64,000 bases of DNA. It comes from Micromonospora sp. WMMD1082 (lineage in GTDB: Bacteria; Actinomycetota; Actinomycetes; Mycobacteriales; Micromonosporaceae). This document shows, piece after piece, positions 51,100 to 60,646 of this stretch; position 1 is the stretch's first letter; each line of letters begins with the position of its first letter. A program made the translations under genes and the position numbers. The notes below the pieces were generated by a model that saw only the letters and a list, made by a program, of their open reading frames with translations, did not search any database and was not told where the DNA came from. The stretch lies in NCBI RefSeq assembly GCF_029626175.1, contig NZ_JARUBM010000002.1, forward strand, positions 2,993,001-3,057,000, in the 5' to 3' direction.

Positions 51100-51582
51100 G
51101 TGACTTCATCGTCTGTGGACTACACCGCGACGTTGCCGCGCAAGCGGATGGGCTCTGGCGTGCTGTTCCGTGACGGCGACGGCCGGGTTCTGCTGGTGGA
51201 GCCGGTGTACAAGGACTACTGGGAGTTGCCTGGTGGCGCGGTGGACGCGGACGAGTCGCCGTACGACGCCGCGGTACGCGAGTTGAAGGAGGAACTCGGC
51301 CTGTCGGTGGCGCCTGGGCGACTGCTGGTGGTGGACTGGGTGCCGCCGCGTACCGGCCGCACGGAGGGGGTCATGTTCGTCTATGACGGCGGGATCCTGG
51401 ACTCGACGCGCACCGCCGAGATCGACCTGCCCGCCGACGAACTGCGCGGTTGGGCGTGGTCGACGCCGGCCGAGGCGCAGCAGCGGCTTTCGCCGCTGCT
51501 GGCTCGGCGGGCCGCCGCCGCGATGGAGGCAGTGACTGATGGCATTACCGCCTACCTGGAGAACGGAACCCGCGTCGTCTGA
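51100..51582 (+). CDS. NUDIX hydrolase
   Basis: 160 residues from GTG 51100 (a TTG precedes it). The Nudix box GGAVDADESPYDAAVRELKE plus ELGL is complete. KRMGSGVLFRDGDGRVLLVE at the start and the C-terminal LRGWAWSTPAEAQQRLSPLL are usual for actinobacterial enzymes of this type. It would hydrolyse a nucleoside diphosphate linked to some moiety. It converges with the acyl-CoA-dehydrogenase-like gene. Confidence 0.88.
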   Translation: MTSSSVDYTATLPRKRMGSGVLFRDGDGRVLLVEPVYKDYWELPGGAVDADESPYDAAVRELKEELGLSVAPGRLLVVDWVPPRTGRTEGVMFVYDGGILDSTRTAEIDLPADELRGWAWSTPAEAQQRLSPLLARRAAAAMEAVTDGITAYLENGTRVV

Positions 51583-51618
51583 CCTTTGGGTGGCCGCCGG
51601 TTGCCTGTCGGCTCGGAC

Positions 51619-52827
51619 TCAGGCCGCTGTGGCGGACACCGCAGCGAGGTGGCCAGTCGATGGTGGCGTTGAAGCGGCCATCGACGCGTCCAGAAGGCTG
51701 AGGCCGCCGGAGCGGTAGAGGCTGTCGTGCACGCCGTCGGCGTAGAGCAGGCCGGTAATGTCCGCGCGAGCCTTCGCGATCGGGCTGGCCTGCTGGAATC
51801 CCCAGGCCCCCAGCAGCGGGGCGAGGTCGGTGATCGCCCGGTGAGCAGTGTCGATGCCGGCGGCCTTACCGACTCGGGCTGCCAGGTCCGCGTGCGGGTG
51901 TCCGGCCATGGCGAGCCGGCTGGTGGTGATCGTGGCGAGCAGCGCGGCGGTGATCTCGGCGTGGGTACGCCCAAGGGTGATCAGGGCGTTGTCACGCACC
52001 CGGGGCAGCACTCCGGCCTTGTGCCGGGCGGCGAGCGCGTCGGCGACGAGGGTGTGCATGCCGGCGGCGGTGCCCAGGGCGGTGGCGGTGACCAGGGGCC
52101 GGAACCGGGCGAAGTGGCGACGGAACACCGCGAGTCCGTCGCCTGCCCGGCCGAGTAGATCGGTGGCCGGGTCGACGGGCACATCGTGCAGCCGCAGTAC
52201 ACCCCAGGACCAACCACCCAGCCCGAACGGCGCGATCGGTTCCCGCTCCAGCCCCTCGTTGGCAGCGTCGATGACCACTGCGGTGATCCGGCTGTCCGGG
52301 TCGCGGAAGAACACCACGAACCCGGCCGACTCGACCAGCCGGGAGACCCAGCACTTCTCCCCGTTGACGCGCCAGCGGCCGTCGCGGTGCAACCTGGCCC
52401 GGGTGGTGATCTCCTGGAGGCGGGAGCCGCCGTGCCGCTCGGTCGCGGCGATACCCACCAGCTCGCCCCGGTCTAGCCGGGCGCGCCAGGTCTCGGCGGT
52501 GACCTCGGCGGCGTCGGTGAGGATCATCGCCCCGTGGCCGGTCCCGGTCGCGTCCCGCAGGTCCAGGTCGTGCACGCCCGCGCAGAACTGAGCGAGCGTC
52601 TGCCACACGGGCCCGGACGGGCCGGCCGGCGCGTGGTGGCCGTAGTCGGCCAGGTGCCGGCGCAGGTCCAGCAGCCACCGGGAGCGGCCCGGGCCGTCGA
52701 GGGGCGGGGCGGCGGCAACCCGCCGTGCCAGCTCGCGTGACAGCCCGCACAGGTCGCTCCACGTGTCCGCATCCAGTTCGGGCACGCTGGAGCGCAGCGG
52801 CTCCAGCCAGGCAAGCGCCGGGGTCAT
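51619..52827 (-). CDS. Acyl-CoA dehydrogenase family flavoprotein
   Basis: 402 residues. Middle-domain signatures are visible: LVGIAATERHGGSRLQEITT, GRWRVNGEKCWVSRLVESAG, and the C-terminal flavin-domain helices (FRRHFARFRPLVTATALGTA, RDNALITLGRTHAEITAALL, PLLGAWGFQQASPIAKARAD). The usual catalytic Glu position is not obvious. ACAD-like enzymes in small clusters often act on carrier-bound or modified substrates. It overlaps the LbH acyltransferase gene upstream by 4 bp, so the pair is one operon. Confidence 0.82.
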   Translation of the reverse strand: MTPALAWLEPLRSSVPELDADTWSDLCGLSRELARRVAAAPPLDGPGRSRWLLDLRRHLADYGHHAPAGPSGPVWQTLAQFCAGVHDLDLRDATGTGHGAMILTDAAEVTAETWRARLDRGELVGIAATERHGGSRLQEITTRARLHRDGRWRVNGEKCWVSRLVESAGFVVFFRDPDSRITAVVIDAANEGLEREPIAPFGLGGWSWGVLRLHDVPVDPATDLLGRAGDGLAVFRRHFARFRPLVTATALGTAAGMHTLVADALAARHKAGVLPRVRDNALITLGRTHAEITAALLATITTSRLAMAGHPHADLAARVGKAAGIDTAHRAITDLAPLLGAWGFQQASPIAKARADITGLLYADGVHDSLYRSGGLSLLDASMAASTPPSTGHLAAVSATAA

Positions 52828-53612
52828 GGAGTCACCTGCTCGTGTGCGCGGGCGGGGACGCCGTAGACGATCGTGTTGGCGGGCACGTCCCGGGTGACCA
52901 CCGCGCCGGCCCCGACCAGCGCCTGGGCGCCCACGGTGATGCCGGCGAGAAGGACCGCGCCGGAGCCGATCTTGCAGGCGTACTCGAACACCGGCGGGTG
53001 CAGCGGCTGCTCGTTGTCGGGGTCGCGCCAGATCAACTGCTTGTCGTTGACGGTGCGGATCCCCGCGCCAAGGAACACCCGGTCGCCGACCACGGTGTCC
53101 GCGGTCAGGTGTGATCCCGGGGAGCAGCGCACCCCCTGACCGATGCGGGTACCGCGCTCCACGGTCAGGTTGGCCGCCAGCTGGCTGCCCGATCCGACAA
53201 CCACGTTGGTACGCAGCAGGGTGTTGTGGCCGATCGTGGTGTCGTCTCCGACGTGGGCGCCGGCGTAGATGGTCGCCCCGGCCCGCATGACCACGCCGGA
53301 GCCAATCGTGGTGGTGCTACCGACGCCCTGGTAAACCTGCCGCATCGCGTACCCGTACTCGGGCTCCCCGAGGATCACCCGATGGCCCAGGTGGGTGTCG
53401 TCGCCGACGCGGCAACCGCCGTGGACCACGGCGAACGCGCCGATGCTGACCCGTGCGCCCAAGATGATGGGCCGCAGCGTGCCGAGCATATCGGCCGGCA
53501 CGAAAACGGCGCTCGGATGAAGGCGACAACCGTCGCCGATCTCCAGCAGCCCTGCTCGGCGCAGGTCCGTCGCGGTGACCGGACCGTCGACGGTGGTAGT
53601 TGGGTGCATCAT
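52824..53612 (-). CDS. Left-handed beta-helix (hexapeptide repeat) acyltransferase
   Basis: 262 residues from the double ATG at MMHPTTTVDGPVTATD. Hexapeptide repeats run through nearly the whole chain: RVSIGAFAVVHGGCRVGDDT, IGSGVVMRAGATIYAGAHVG, IGHNTLLRTNVVVGSGSQLA, CKIGSGAVLLAGITVGAQAL and VGAGAVVTRDVPANTIVYGV. The ending VPANTIVYGVPAR is the signature of serine-acetyltransferase-like trimers that bind acetyl- or acyl-CoA. It is divergent from the XRE-TPR gene and co-translated with the ACAD gene. Confidence 0.88.
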   Translation of the reverse strand: MMHPTTTVDGPVTATDLRRAGLLEIGDGCRLHPSAVFVPADMLGTLRPIILGARVSIGAFAVVHGGCRVGDDTHLGHRVILGEPEYGYAMRQVYQGVGSTTTIGSGVVMRAGATIYAGAHVGDDTTIGHNTLLRTNVVVGSGSQLAANLTVERGTRIGQGVRCSPGSHLTADTVVGDRVFLGAGIRTVNDKQLIWRDPDNEQPLHPPVFEYACKIGSGAVLLAGITVGAQALVGAGAVVTRDVPANTIVYGVPARAHEQVTP

Positions 53613-53787
53613 CGCAGCTCCCTCATGTCGCTGGCTCAGCCCAGCCCGACGAGTGGGGTGGACTGGTTTCAGTGCACCTGCGATGAGAAGCAGGTCCACA
53701 GACGTGGACGCATCCGTTGCAAGCGGTTTGCACAACCCGTAATCCATCGGTCACCCTCAAAGAACCCGACGTCGTGAGGAGGTGGGC

Positions 53788-55125
53788 ATGCCGACCGAAC
53801 CGACCTGGACAGAAATGCCCGCCGTCGCCGCTGCCGCCGCAGCCGGCGACATCGGGACGCTGCTCCGCGTCGCCCGGACCACATCCGGGCTGACTCTTGA
53901 GGAGGCTGGCCAGCGCACCGGCTACTCCGCCGCGACCATGTCCCGGTGGGAGAACGGCCGGCGGCGGGACTGGACCGTTACCGAGCTGCGTCGGCTGGCG
54001 CAGGTGTACGGGATCCCGCCGCGTCTGTTCGGGCTGGCCTCGTCATCCCCACCCGCGCAGACCAGTGCGGCTAGGGTGATCGAAGGCCCCAACAATGGTG
54101 GTGGTGATTGGATGCGTCGACGCGACCTTATTGCCGGCACTCTTGGCCTGACCACCGGTGCCGCCCTGCTGCCCGCAGACGCCGCCGGGGGCATGGCCGC
54201 CACGGTGGAAGATGTGATCTTCGGCCGGGTCGCCGCTGTTCCGTTACCCGACCACCAGCTCGGCGCGCAGTTGGCCGCCGCCAAGGCCGACTTTCGGGCC
54301 TGCCGCTACAGCCAGCTCGCCCGCCGACTGCCCCGCCTGCTCGCCCAGGCCACCGCCGGACGAGACGAGGCCCCCGCTGACCAGGTGGAACAGGCATCAG
54401 CTCGGCTGTCCCAGGCGTACGGTGTCGCGACCCAGCTGCTGATCAAGCTGCACGACGACGGCATGGCCTGGTCCACGTCCGACCGCGCCATTCAAGCAGC
54501 GCGGGCATCCGGCGACCCGCTGGTCATCGCCGAAGCAACCCGACTCGCCGCGACCGTTCTGCGCCGCACCCGCCACCGCGACGGCGCCCAGCGCCTCGTG
54601 CTGCACGCCGCGCGGCAACTCGACGCCGACACCGGCCTGACCGACCTACCGCAGACCGCGATGTACGGGCAACTACTGGCGGTCGCCGCCTACACCGCCG
54701 CGATACGCGACGACCGCGACACCGCCTGGACCCTGCTCGGCGAAGCCGAAGACGCCGCCCGCCGCGTCGGCCGCGACACCAACCGGTTCAACCCGCTCGA
54801 CCTCGCCGTCTACAAGATCAGCGTCGCGCGGGTGCTCGGCGACTACGGCACCGCCGTGAACTACGCCCGGCAGGTCGACCCGACGCACATCACCGCGCCC
54901 GAGCGCCGCGCCCGCTACTGGGAAGACACCGCCCTGGCCCTGCACGGCCGGGGATACTCGACCGGCGCCTTCCAAGCCCTGCTCGCCGCCGAGCGCGACA
55001 CCCCGCAGGAAGTCCGCTACCGACCGTGGGCACAGAACCTGACCCGCGAACTCATATCCACCGACACTCGCGGCGCCCTGACGGGGGTTCGTGAACTCGC
55101 AGCCCGGATCGGCGTCGATGCGTAG
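53788..55125 (+). CDS. XRE-family regulator with TPR-like C-terminal domain
   Basis: 445 residues from ATG 53788 with GAGGAGG upstream; a GTG at 53782 is inside the ribosome site. The HTH is LTLEEAGQRTGYSAATMSRW near residues 35-60. The rest is helical repeats typical of actinobacterial XRE-TPR sensors (SDRAIQAARASGDPLVIAEA, GQLLAVAAYTAAIRDDRDTA). It likely controls the divergent acyltransferase-ACAD operon. Confidence 0.82.
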   Translation: MPTEPTWTEMPAVAAAAAAGDIGTLLRVARTTSGLTLEEAGQRTGYSAATMSRWENGRRRDWTVTELRRLAQVYGIPPRLFGLASSSPPAQTSAARVIEGPNNGGGDWMRRRDLIAGTLGLTTGAALLPADAAGGMAATVEDVIFGRVAAVPLPDHQLGAQLAAAKADFRACRYSQLARRLPRLLAQATAGRDEAPADQVEQASARLSQAYGVATQLLIKLHDDGMAWSTSDRAIQAARASGDPLVIAEATRLAATVLRRTRHRDGAQRLVLHAARQLDADTGLTDLPQTAMYGQLLAVAAYTAAIRDDRDTAWTLLGEAEDAARRVGRDTNRFNPLDLAVYKISVARVLGDYGTAVNYARQVDPTHITAPERRARYWEDTALALHGRGYSTGAFQALLAAERDTPQEVRYRPWAQNLTRELISTDTRGALTGVRELAARIGVDA

Positions 55126-55140
55126 CACGCCGGCGGCGCC

Positions 55141-55566
55141 GTGACCACCGCACCGGGTGATAGCGAGCCGACAGGCTGGCGGCTCGCGCGAGAGCTCGCC
55201 CTGGCTTTCGTGCGTGAGATGCGCGCGGGTCCGCAACCGCTACCAGTGCTCTACATCGACTGCGACGGATGTGGCCAGATCACCCCACACAACCGGGTAC
55301 AGAAGATCATGAGCATCCGCGAAGGGGTGTTCACCGGTTCACCGCCGGAGACGGTGTGCGAGGGGTGCGGCCACGCCCAACCCCGGGTCGTTGACGACGA
55401 GGTACCCGCCGACGCCACAATCGTCTGCACCGGCCGCCGGCATCGACGCTTCGGCTACAAACGCCGGCGCAAGCCATGCGGCGAGTCGTTGACCGTCCCG
55501 GCCGCTGCGGCCCTGGTCATCTGCCCGTGGTGCCTAACAGCCCAGACCGGACCGGGCCGCCGCTGA
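55141..55566 (+). CDS. Hypothetical zinc-ribbon protein
   Basis: 141 residues from GTG 55141, 15 bp after the XRE-TPR gene. Cysteine pairs occur in YIDCDGCGQITPHN, VCEGCGHAQP, the KPCGES segment and VICPWCLTAQ, so it should bind two zincs. The family is not recognised. It may be co-transcribed with the regulator and stands next to the DNA-processing operon. Confidence 0.65.
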   Translation: MTTAPGDSEPTGWRLARELALAFVREMRAGPQPLPVLYIDCDGCGQITPHNRVQKIMSIREGVFTGSPPETVCEGCGHAQPRVVDDEVPADATIVCTGRRHRRFGYKRRRKPCGESLTVPAAAALVICPWCLTAQTGPGRR

Positions 55567-55760
55567 CCCCGCCCGGGCAGCTCCGCGTGGCGCCTGCCGA
55601 AACCGCCCGCCAGCCGGCCCTCAGCCTGAGTGACGGGCCTCCAGGGGCGGCATCTCAGTATCCTCGTGCTTCGACGCTGTCTGGGCTCGCACCCGAGCCT
55701 ACGGAAACTTGGAAACCTTTGGAACTTGCTGGAACTCCTGGGGACGGCTAAGTTCTCCTC

Positions 55761-56558
55761 GTGGCCGACTCGATGGAAGCTCTCGAGCAGCGGATCGATG
55801 ATCTCCGGGCGGAGGTACGGCGATCCGTGGTGGCGGGCGACCGCGCCGGGGCCAATCGGCTCCGCGCCGAACTGCGCAAAGTGGAAGCGGAGTGGGACAC
55901 AGCCCTGGCCGCCCTTGCCGGGCCCGAACCGCTTGAGGATGCGGGGATGGTGCCGACCGCACCGCTGCTGCCTGTCCGGGAGCAGGTGCACCAGGCGCTG
56001 ACATTCCTCACGGTGCCGGCGGCGCCGAAGTTGATCGTCGCTCTCCACAACGCGCTCTTCGGCGGGACGCTTGCCAGCGGGCAGTTGACCAGCCTTCGGC
56101 GGGATGAAGAACGTTCGTTCAAGACAAACCGGCACGGCCGGCCGTACTACGTCTGTGCGGCGTTGACCGCCGATCGGTTGTCGCCAGCGCGCGGGCTGTT
56201 GGCGGTATCGACGTGGCCGATGGAGGCGCGTGTCGTCGGACCGCTGAGCCCCCGAGTGCACTTTCTCAAGGCAGCCATCCGGGTAGCTGAACACCTTCGG
56301 CGACCGGAGTGGGCGACGCTACCCTCGCGTCGACTGTTGTGGGAGTTCGCCGCCAACATCCCTGGCGGAGCGCGGACGTTCGAGTCCATGACGCCGGACG
56401 GCGTCCAGCACGCAGCACGCACAGAACTTGAACTTCATGAGGACGTCGACCGCTCGCACCGCGAAGCGGCAGCTCGGCGGGCCCTCAAGCTCGACGATCT
56501 ACAGCAGATGTTCGGCACCACACTCAGACTCGCCCCGGTAACCATGGGCGAGCGGTAG
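55761..56558 (+). CDS. Hypothetical coiled-coil protein, first gene of the SbcCD-helicase operon
   Basis: 265 residues from GTG 55761 (ATG 55770 is an alternative). The N-terminal 50 residues form a coiled coil (MEALEQRIDDLRAEVRRSVV, AGANRLRAELRKVEAEWDTA). The rest is mixed alpha/beta with TSLRRDEERSFKTNRHGRPY and LLAVSTWPMEARVVGPLSPR. No family recognised. It is 50 bp upstream of the nuclease gene in the same direction. Confidence 0.65.
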   Translation: MADSMEALEQRIDDLRAEVRRSVVAGDRAGANRLRAELRKVEAEWDTALAALAGPEPLEDAGMVPTAPLLPVREQVHQALTFLTVPAAPKLIVALHNALFGGTLASGQLTSLRRDEERSFKTNRHGRPYYVCAALTADRLSPARGLLAVSTWPMEARVVGPLSPRVHFLKAAIRVAEHLRRPEWATLPSRRLLWEFAANIPGGARTFESMTPDGVQHAARTELELHEDVDRSHREAAARRALKLDDLQQMFGTTLRLAPVTMGER

Positions 56559-56608
56559 GCGCCACCGCTCCGCTGTTCGATCGCACTTCCCACGCGAAGG
56601 AAGGGCAC

Positions 56609-57736
56609 GTGAACGGTCTCAAAGCGCGTCTCGACGCGCTGCGGGGGTCAGAAGAACGCCGCAAGCTCAACGCCCGCGGACTCGCCGCACTCACCGCCAA
56701 CCCCGGCTGCCAGCGCAGGAGCGTTCTGGACGCCGCAGGCATCGACAAGCAGATGCTCGGCTCGGCGCTCGGCTTCGCGATGTCGACGGACCAGTCCCAG
56801 TTCGCCCTCACGCGTGGCACCACGTTCGAGGCGCAGGTCAAAGCCAACGGGTGCGCGCAGCTGCTCACGCTCCTGCGCGAGGTGCTCGGCCTGCCGCTGA
56901 CCGAGGTCTCCTACGACGATCTGGAGACCGTCGGCGGCAACGCGAGCCCTGCGGCGCGGCACCGCCACACCGCCCGGCTGCTGACCCAGGCCGGCGCGCT
57001 GGCCGAGGACGCTGGCACCCTGTTCGACCACCCGCTGCTGGAACTGGTGGTCGCGGGCTATCCGGTCTATCTGGAGCCGGACCTGATCGCGTTCCGGTTC
57101 GAAGGCCAGTTCTACATCGTGGAGATCAAGTCGTTCGCGGTCGTCGACGGGCAGGCGCCGGCCGCCTCGGTGGCGTCAGCCGAGCTGCAGGCTGCCGTCT
57201 ACGTGCACGCCATGCGCGAACTGCTGCGCGCCCACGGCCTGGATGAGCAGCTCGTCGCGCCAGAGGTCGTGCTGGTCTGCCCGAAGGACTTCAGCAACCG
57301 ACCGACCGCCGTGAAGGTCAACATCACCAACCATCTGAACGCGGTTCGGCGGCAGCTGTCACGGATGCAGGGCCTGGACGCGATCGTCGCCATGATGCCC
57401 GCCGGCGCGACCCTTGACCGGTGGCGCGACCCGGATCGGCTCGATCCGCGACCGGCACAGGAGCTCAAGCGCACGCTGCGCACCGTCGAGGCGCGTTACG
57501 TCCCACAGTGCCTGAGCACCTGCGAGATGGCGAAGTTCTGCCGCAGCGAGGAGCGTGGGTCGACCGCGGCGCTCGGGCGGCAGGTACGCGAGGAACTGGG
57601 CGGGCTGGAGTCGGTGAGCGAGGTGATCGGGCTGGCCACCGGAGCACGGATTCCGGCGGGCGACCAGGCCGAGCAGGCGCGGCTACTGCGACTCGCGCAC
57701 AGCTACCGCACCGCGTTCCTCGGTGGTGCTGCATGA
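56609..57736 (+). CDS. Cas4/AddB-like PD-(D/E)xK nuclease with four-cysteine Fe-S staple
   Basis: 375 residues from GTG 56609 with GAAGGAAGGG upstream. The RecB-nuclease core has Asp158 (YLEPDLIAFRFEGQFYIVEI), Glu172 and Lys174 (VEIKSF), then a helix with QxxxY-like AELQAAVYVHAMREL. Cys34 near the start and Cys301, Cys305, Cys311 (CLSTCEMAKFC) match the 1+3 Fe-S pattern of Cas4 and AddB nucleases. It should be a DNA exonuclease or endonuclease working with the helicase two genes on. It overlaps the next gene by 4 bp (ATGA). Confidence 0.8.
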   Translation: MNGLKARLDALRGSEERRKLNARGLAALTANPGCQRRSVLDAAGIDKQMLGSALGFAMSTDQSQFALTRGTTFEAQVKANGCAQLLTLLREVLGLPLTEVSYDDLETVGGNASPAARHRHTARLLTQAGALAEDAGTLFDHPLLELVVAGYPVYLEPDLIAFRFEGQFYIVEIKSFAVVDGQAPAASVASAELQAAVYVHAMRELLRAHGLDEQLVAPEVVLVCPKDFSNRPTAVKVNITNHLNAVRRQLSRMQGLDAIVAMMPAGATLDRWRDPDRLDPRPAQELKRTLRTVEARYVPQCLSTCEMAKFCRSEERGSTAALGRQVREELGGLESVSEVIGLATGARIPAGDQAEQARLLRLAHSYRTAFLGGAA

Positions 57737-59220
57737 CGCTACTGACCTCCCTCGGGCGGGCGCTTGCCGTGGACCGTGGCCAGGCGCAACGGATCACCAC
57801 GGTCCGGCACCTGCATGTCAGTTCGACGCCGCTGGTGTTCGTGCCGTTGAAGATGGCCGGTGAGGCCAGCGCACCCATGGCCGCCATGATCGGAATGGAC
57901 CGGGAGAACCCTCGGCTGCTCGTCGTGGCCCAGCCGCGCAACCGCGAGCAACGGTTCGCCTTCGCCCACGATCTGGCCCGGCTGCTGTTCGCGGAACTTC
58001 TCCCGATGACCTTGCGCCGGCCTCCCGTGCCCGGACAGCCGGCGGACGGCCCGCGTCGCTGCGCAGACGCGCCGCAGATCTGGGTGCCCAACCGCGCGGG
58101 GGTGGAGTTCGTGCGCATGCTCGGCCGGTCCACCCGTTTCCGTAGGACCACGGGCCCGTGGGCGGTCCCGGCGAACGTCCCACGGATGGGTAAGTGGCTC
58201 ACGTTCTACGCCGATCGGGTGCAGTACCCGGGCTCGAGCCTGCTCGTGCCGGCCACGGCGGCACTGTCAGCGCACTGGGCCACGGGGCAGAGCAGTGAGG
58301 AGGACGAGCATCTCGGCACGGTCCTGGCATGGCTGGACCCCGGCGGACACCTGACCGGCGCCGAGGCCGCCCAGATCGCCGAGGACCCGGTGGACAACCC
58401 TCCGGCCGGGCTGGCGACGGATCCCACCTTCGACAACACGGTGCTGGCACCGCTGATCCGGCGCTACCACGACAACGCCGACAACAGGGTGGAACGCGCC
58501 CGCGTGGAGTCCCGCATCGAGTCCGCGCTGCGGGATCAACTGATCCGGACGTGGCACCGGATGTGGCAGGCGATCGACCTACTCGTCGCGCTGGAGCCCG
58601 GCCGCCACGTCGCCGAGCGGTGGGACCACGACCTGGACGCGTTCACCCGAACCGCAGACTGGATCGAGACCAGCCCGGCCGCGCAACCGAAGCGCGACTC
58701 GGCGGTCACCGCCGCGATGAGCCTGTACGAGCTGGAACGCGCACAGGCGCGGTACGAGGCCCAGCGGGCCTTCGACGACCCCCTCGTCATGGCGGAGGCG
58801 CGGATGGCGGGCGAGGCCTTCGTCGGCACCGTCACGGCCGCCGAACCTTACCGCCGCATTGGGCGGCGCAACCTACCGCTGATCACCGTCGAGACGACCG
58901 ACCCCGTACGCCTGCCCAGAGGCGAGAACCGCCTCCGCAGCCCCGCTCGCCTCGGACAGAAGGCGGAACTGGTGACGATCACCGAGGTGGGTGACCGGGT
59001 GCAGGTGGTGCTGGAGCTGTCCGAGGGCATGGGCAACGGGCGCGAACCGAAGCCGGGCAGTGTCCCCGAGCTGCACGAGGAGGTGTGCTACAGCCTGCGC
59101 ACCACCAAGGTGCGGCGGATGCCAGCGTTCCCGCGACGAGAGGGGACGCCGTGGACGCACGGTGGGCCCCCGGCGGAGTACATCCCCACGGACGAGGACG
59201 CCCAGGAGGAATGGCAGTGA
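57733..59220 (+). CDS. Uncharacterised protein between nuclease and helicase
   Basis: 495 residues from ATG 57733 (ATGA overlap). I recognise no domain. It has an N-terminal alpha/beta part (VRHLHVSSTPLVFVPLKMAG, LLVVAQPRNREQRFAFAHDL), a long helical middle (IESALRDQLIRTWHRMWQAI), and a beta-rich end (QKAELVTITEVGDRVQVVLE, EEVCYSLRTTKVRRMP). The end overlaps the helicase start by 4 bp (GTGA), so it is probably a fixed subunit of the same machine. Confidence 0.7.
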   Translation: MTLLTSLGRALAVDRGQAQRITTVRHLHVSSTPLVFVPLKMAGEASAPMAAMIGMDRENPRLLVVAQPRNREQRFAFAHDLARLLFAELLPMTLRRPPVPGQPADGPRRCADAPQIWVPNRAGVEFVRMLGRSTRFRRTTGPWAVPANVPRMGKWLTFYADRVQYPGSSLLVPATAALSAHWATGQSSEEDEHLGTVLAWLDPGGHLTGAEAAQIAEDPVDNPPAGLATDPTFDNTVLAPLIRRYHDNADNRVERARVESRIESALRDQLIRTWHRMWQAIDLLVALEPGRHVAERWDHDLDAFTRTADWIETSPAAQPKRDSAVTAAMSLYELERAQARYEAQRAFDDPLVMAEARMAGEAFVGTVTAAEPYRRIGRRNLPLITVETTDPVRLPRGENRLRSPARLGQKAELVTITEVGDRVQVVLELSEGMGNGREPKPGSVPELHEEVCYSLRTTKVRRMPAFPRREGTPWTHGGPPAEYIPTDEDAQEEWQ

Positions 59221-60527
59221 CCACGCCGACCGTCTCCGACGTCGTCGATGACGCGATCGACCGACTGCTGAACGGACCGCACCGTGGCGTCGTGCTCGAC
59301 TCGCCTCCCGGGGCCGGCAAGTCCCGGGCGGTCGTGCGCACCGCCGTGCATCTGGCCACCGCAGGGGAACCCGTGCGGGTCGTCGCGCAGACCAACTCCC
59401 AGGTCGACGACCTCGTCCACCGCATCGCCGAGACCGCGCCCAGCCTCTCGGTGGGCCGATACGCCGCGAAGGATTACGTGCCGCCGGACTGGCTACACCG
59501 ACCGGGCGTCGCCATTCGCCAACGGCTGCGTGACCTGGCCGATGTGCCGATCGTGGTCGCCACGGCCGCGAAGTGGCTGGATCCGGTCGTCGAACAGCGG
59601 CGCCCGTGGGCGATAGTCGACGAGGCATACCAGATGCGCTCGGACACCCTGCTCCGCCTCGCGTTCATCTTCGAGCGTGCCCTGTTCGTCGGCGATCCCG
59701 GCCAGCTGGACCCGTTCTCCGTCGTCAACGTCGAGCGGTGGACCGGCCTGCCGTGGAATCCGATGCAGAGCGCCGTCGCGGCCATGATTGCCAACAACCC
59801 CGAGATCAAGCCGCTGCAGCTACCGTACTCCTGGCGGCTGCCTCCGTCGGCGTCGGCGCCGGTGTCGGCGGCGTTCTACCCGCACGTGCCGTTCCAGTCG
59901 GCGCCCGAGCAGGGGCGGCGGCGGATGTGGCTGCCCACGAACGGGCTCGGCGGCATTCACGACCATGCCGTCGAGCGGGCCGCCGAATCCGGTTGGGCCT
60001 ATGTCGAGCTGCCTGCCCAGCACACGCTGCGTACGGACGCCGAGGCCGTCGAGCACGTCGTCGCCGTCGCCGTACGCACCTTGCAACGCGGCGCCATGGT
60101 CGAGTCGCGGAACGAGCCCGATGGCGCGCCCGTGCGGTCGGACCGGATCGCCATCGGCGCGGTACACCGTGATCAGGTCGCCGCTATCAAGGACGAACTG
60201 ACCCGCGTCGGCCACCGGGCCATCCGCGTCGACACCGCCAACCGGCTGCAGGGCGCCGAGTTCGACGTCGTGGTGGTGCTGCACCCACTGTCCGGGCGCC
60301 GCGACGCCACCGCGTTCCACCTGGAATCCGGACGGCTGTGCGTGCTGACCTCCCGACACCGCCACGCCTGCATCGTGGTCGGACGGGCCGGCATCGCCGA
60401 GCTTCTCGACGCGCACCCGTCGGTCGACCCGGTCCCGCTCAACACGAGGCCGAAGTTCCCCGACGGCTGGGAAGCCCACCACTGCATGCTCGAACACCTC
60501 AAGCGGCACCGCATCCGAGCCGCCTAG
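59217..60527 (+). CDS. Superfamily 1 DNA/RNA helicase, UPF1/Dna2-like
   Basis: 436 residues from GTG 59217 with AGGAGG seven bases upstream. Helicase motifs in order: I VLDSPPGAGKSRAVVRTAV (Lys35), Ia VRVVAQTNSQVDDLVHRIAE, II WAIVDEAYQM (Asp135, Glu136), III ALFVGDPGQLDPF, IV-like LQLPYSWRLP, V VDTANRLQGAEFDVVVVLHP and VI LCVLTSRHRHACIVVG. The motif-II AY after DE and motif V match UPF1/Dna2-type rather than UvrD-type. It lacks large accessory domains. It should unwind nucleic acid for the Cas4-like nuclease. Confidence 0.87.
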   Translation: MTTPTVSDVVDDAIDRLLNGPHRGVVLDSPPGAGKSRAVVRTAVHLATAGEPVRVVAQTNSQVDDLVHRIAETAPSLSVGRYAAKDYVPPDWLHRPGVAIRQRLRDLADVPIVVATAAKWLDPVVEQRRPWAIVDEAYQMRSDTLLRLAFIFERALFVGDPGQLDPFSVVNVERWTGLPWNPMQSAVAAMIANNPEIKPLQLPYSWRLPPSASAPVSAAFYPHVPFQSAPEQGRRRMWLPTNGLGGIHDHAVERAAESGWAYVELPAQHTLRTDAEAVEHVVAVAVRTLQRGAMVESRNEPDGAPVRSDRIAIGAVHRDQVAAIKDELTRVGHRAIRVDTANRLQGAEFDVVVVLHPLSGRRDATAFHLESGRLCVLTSRHRHACIVVGRAGIAELLDAHPSVDPVPLNTRPKFPDGWEAHHCMLEHLKRHRIRAA

Positions 60528-60646
60528 ACCAGCACCAACCTCCGCGCACGCGATCAGCACCCGGAAACTGGCCGATCGCGCGGTACCCCCTTGCCCAACA
60601 CACCGGCGGCGCCGAGCCACCGCCACCAACCGCGAAAGAGGCTCCG

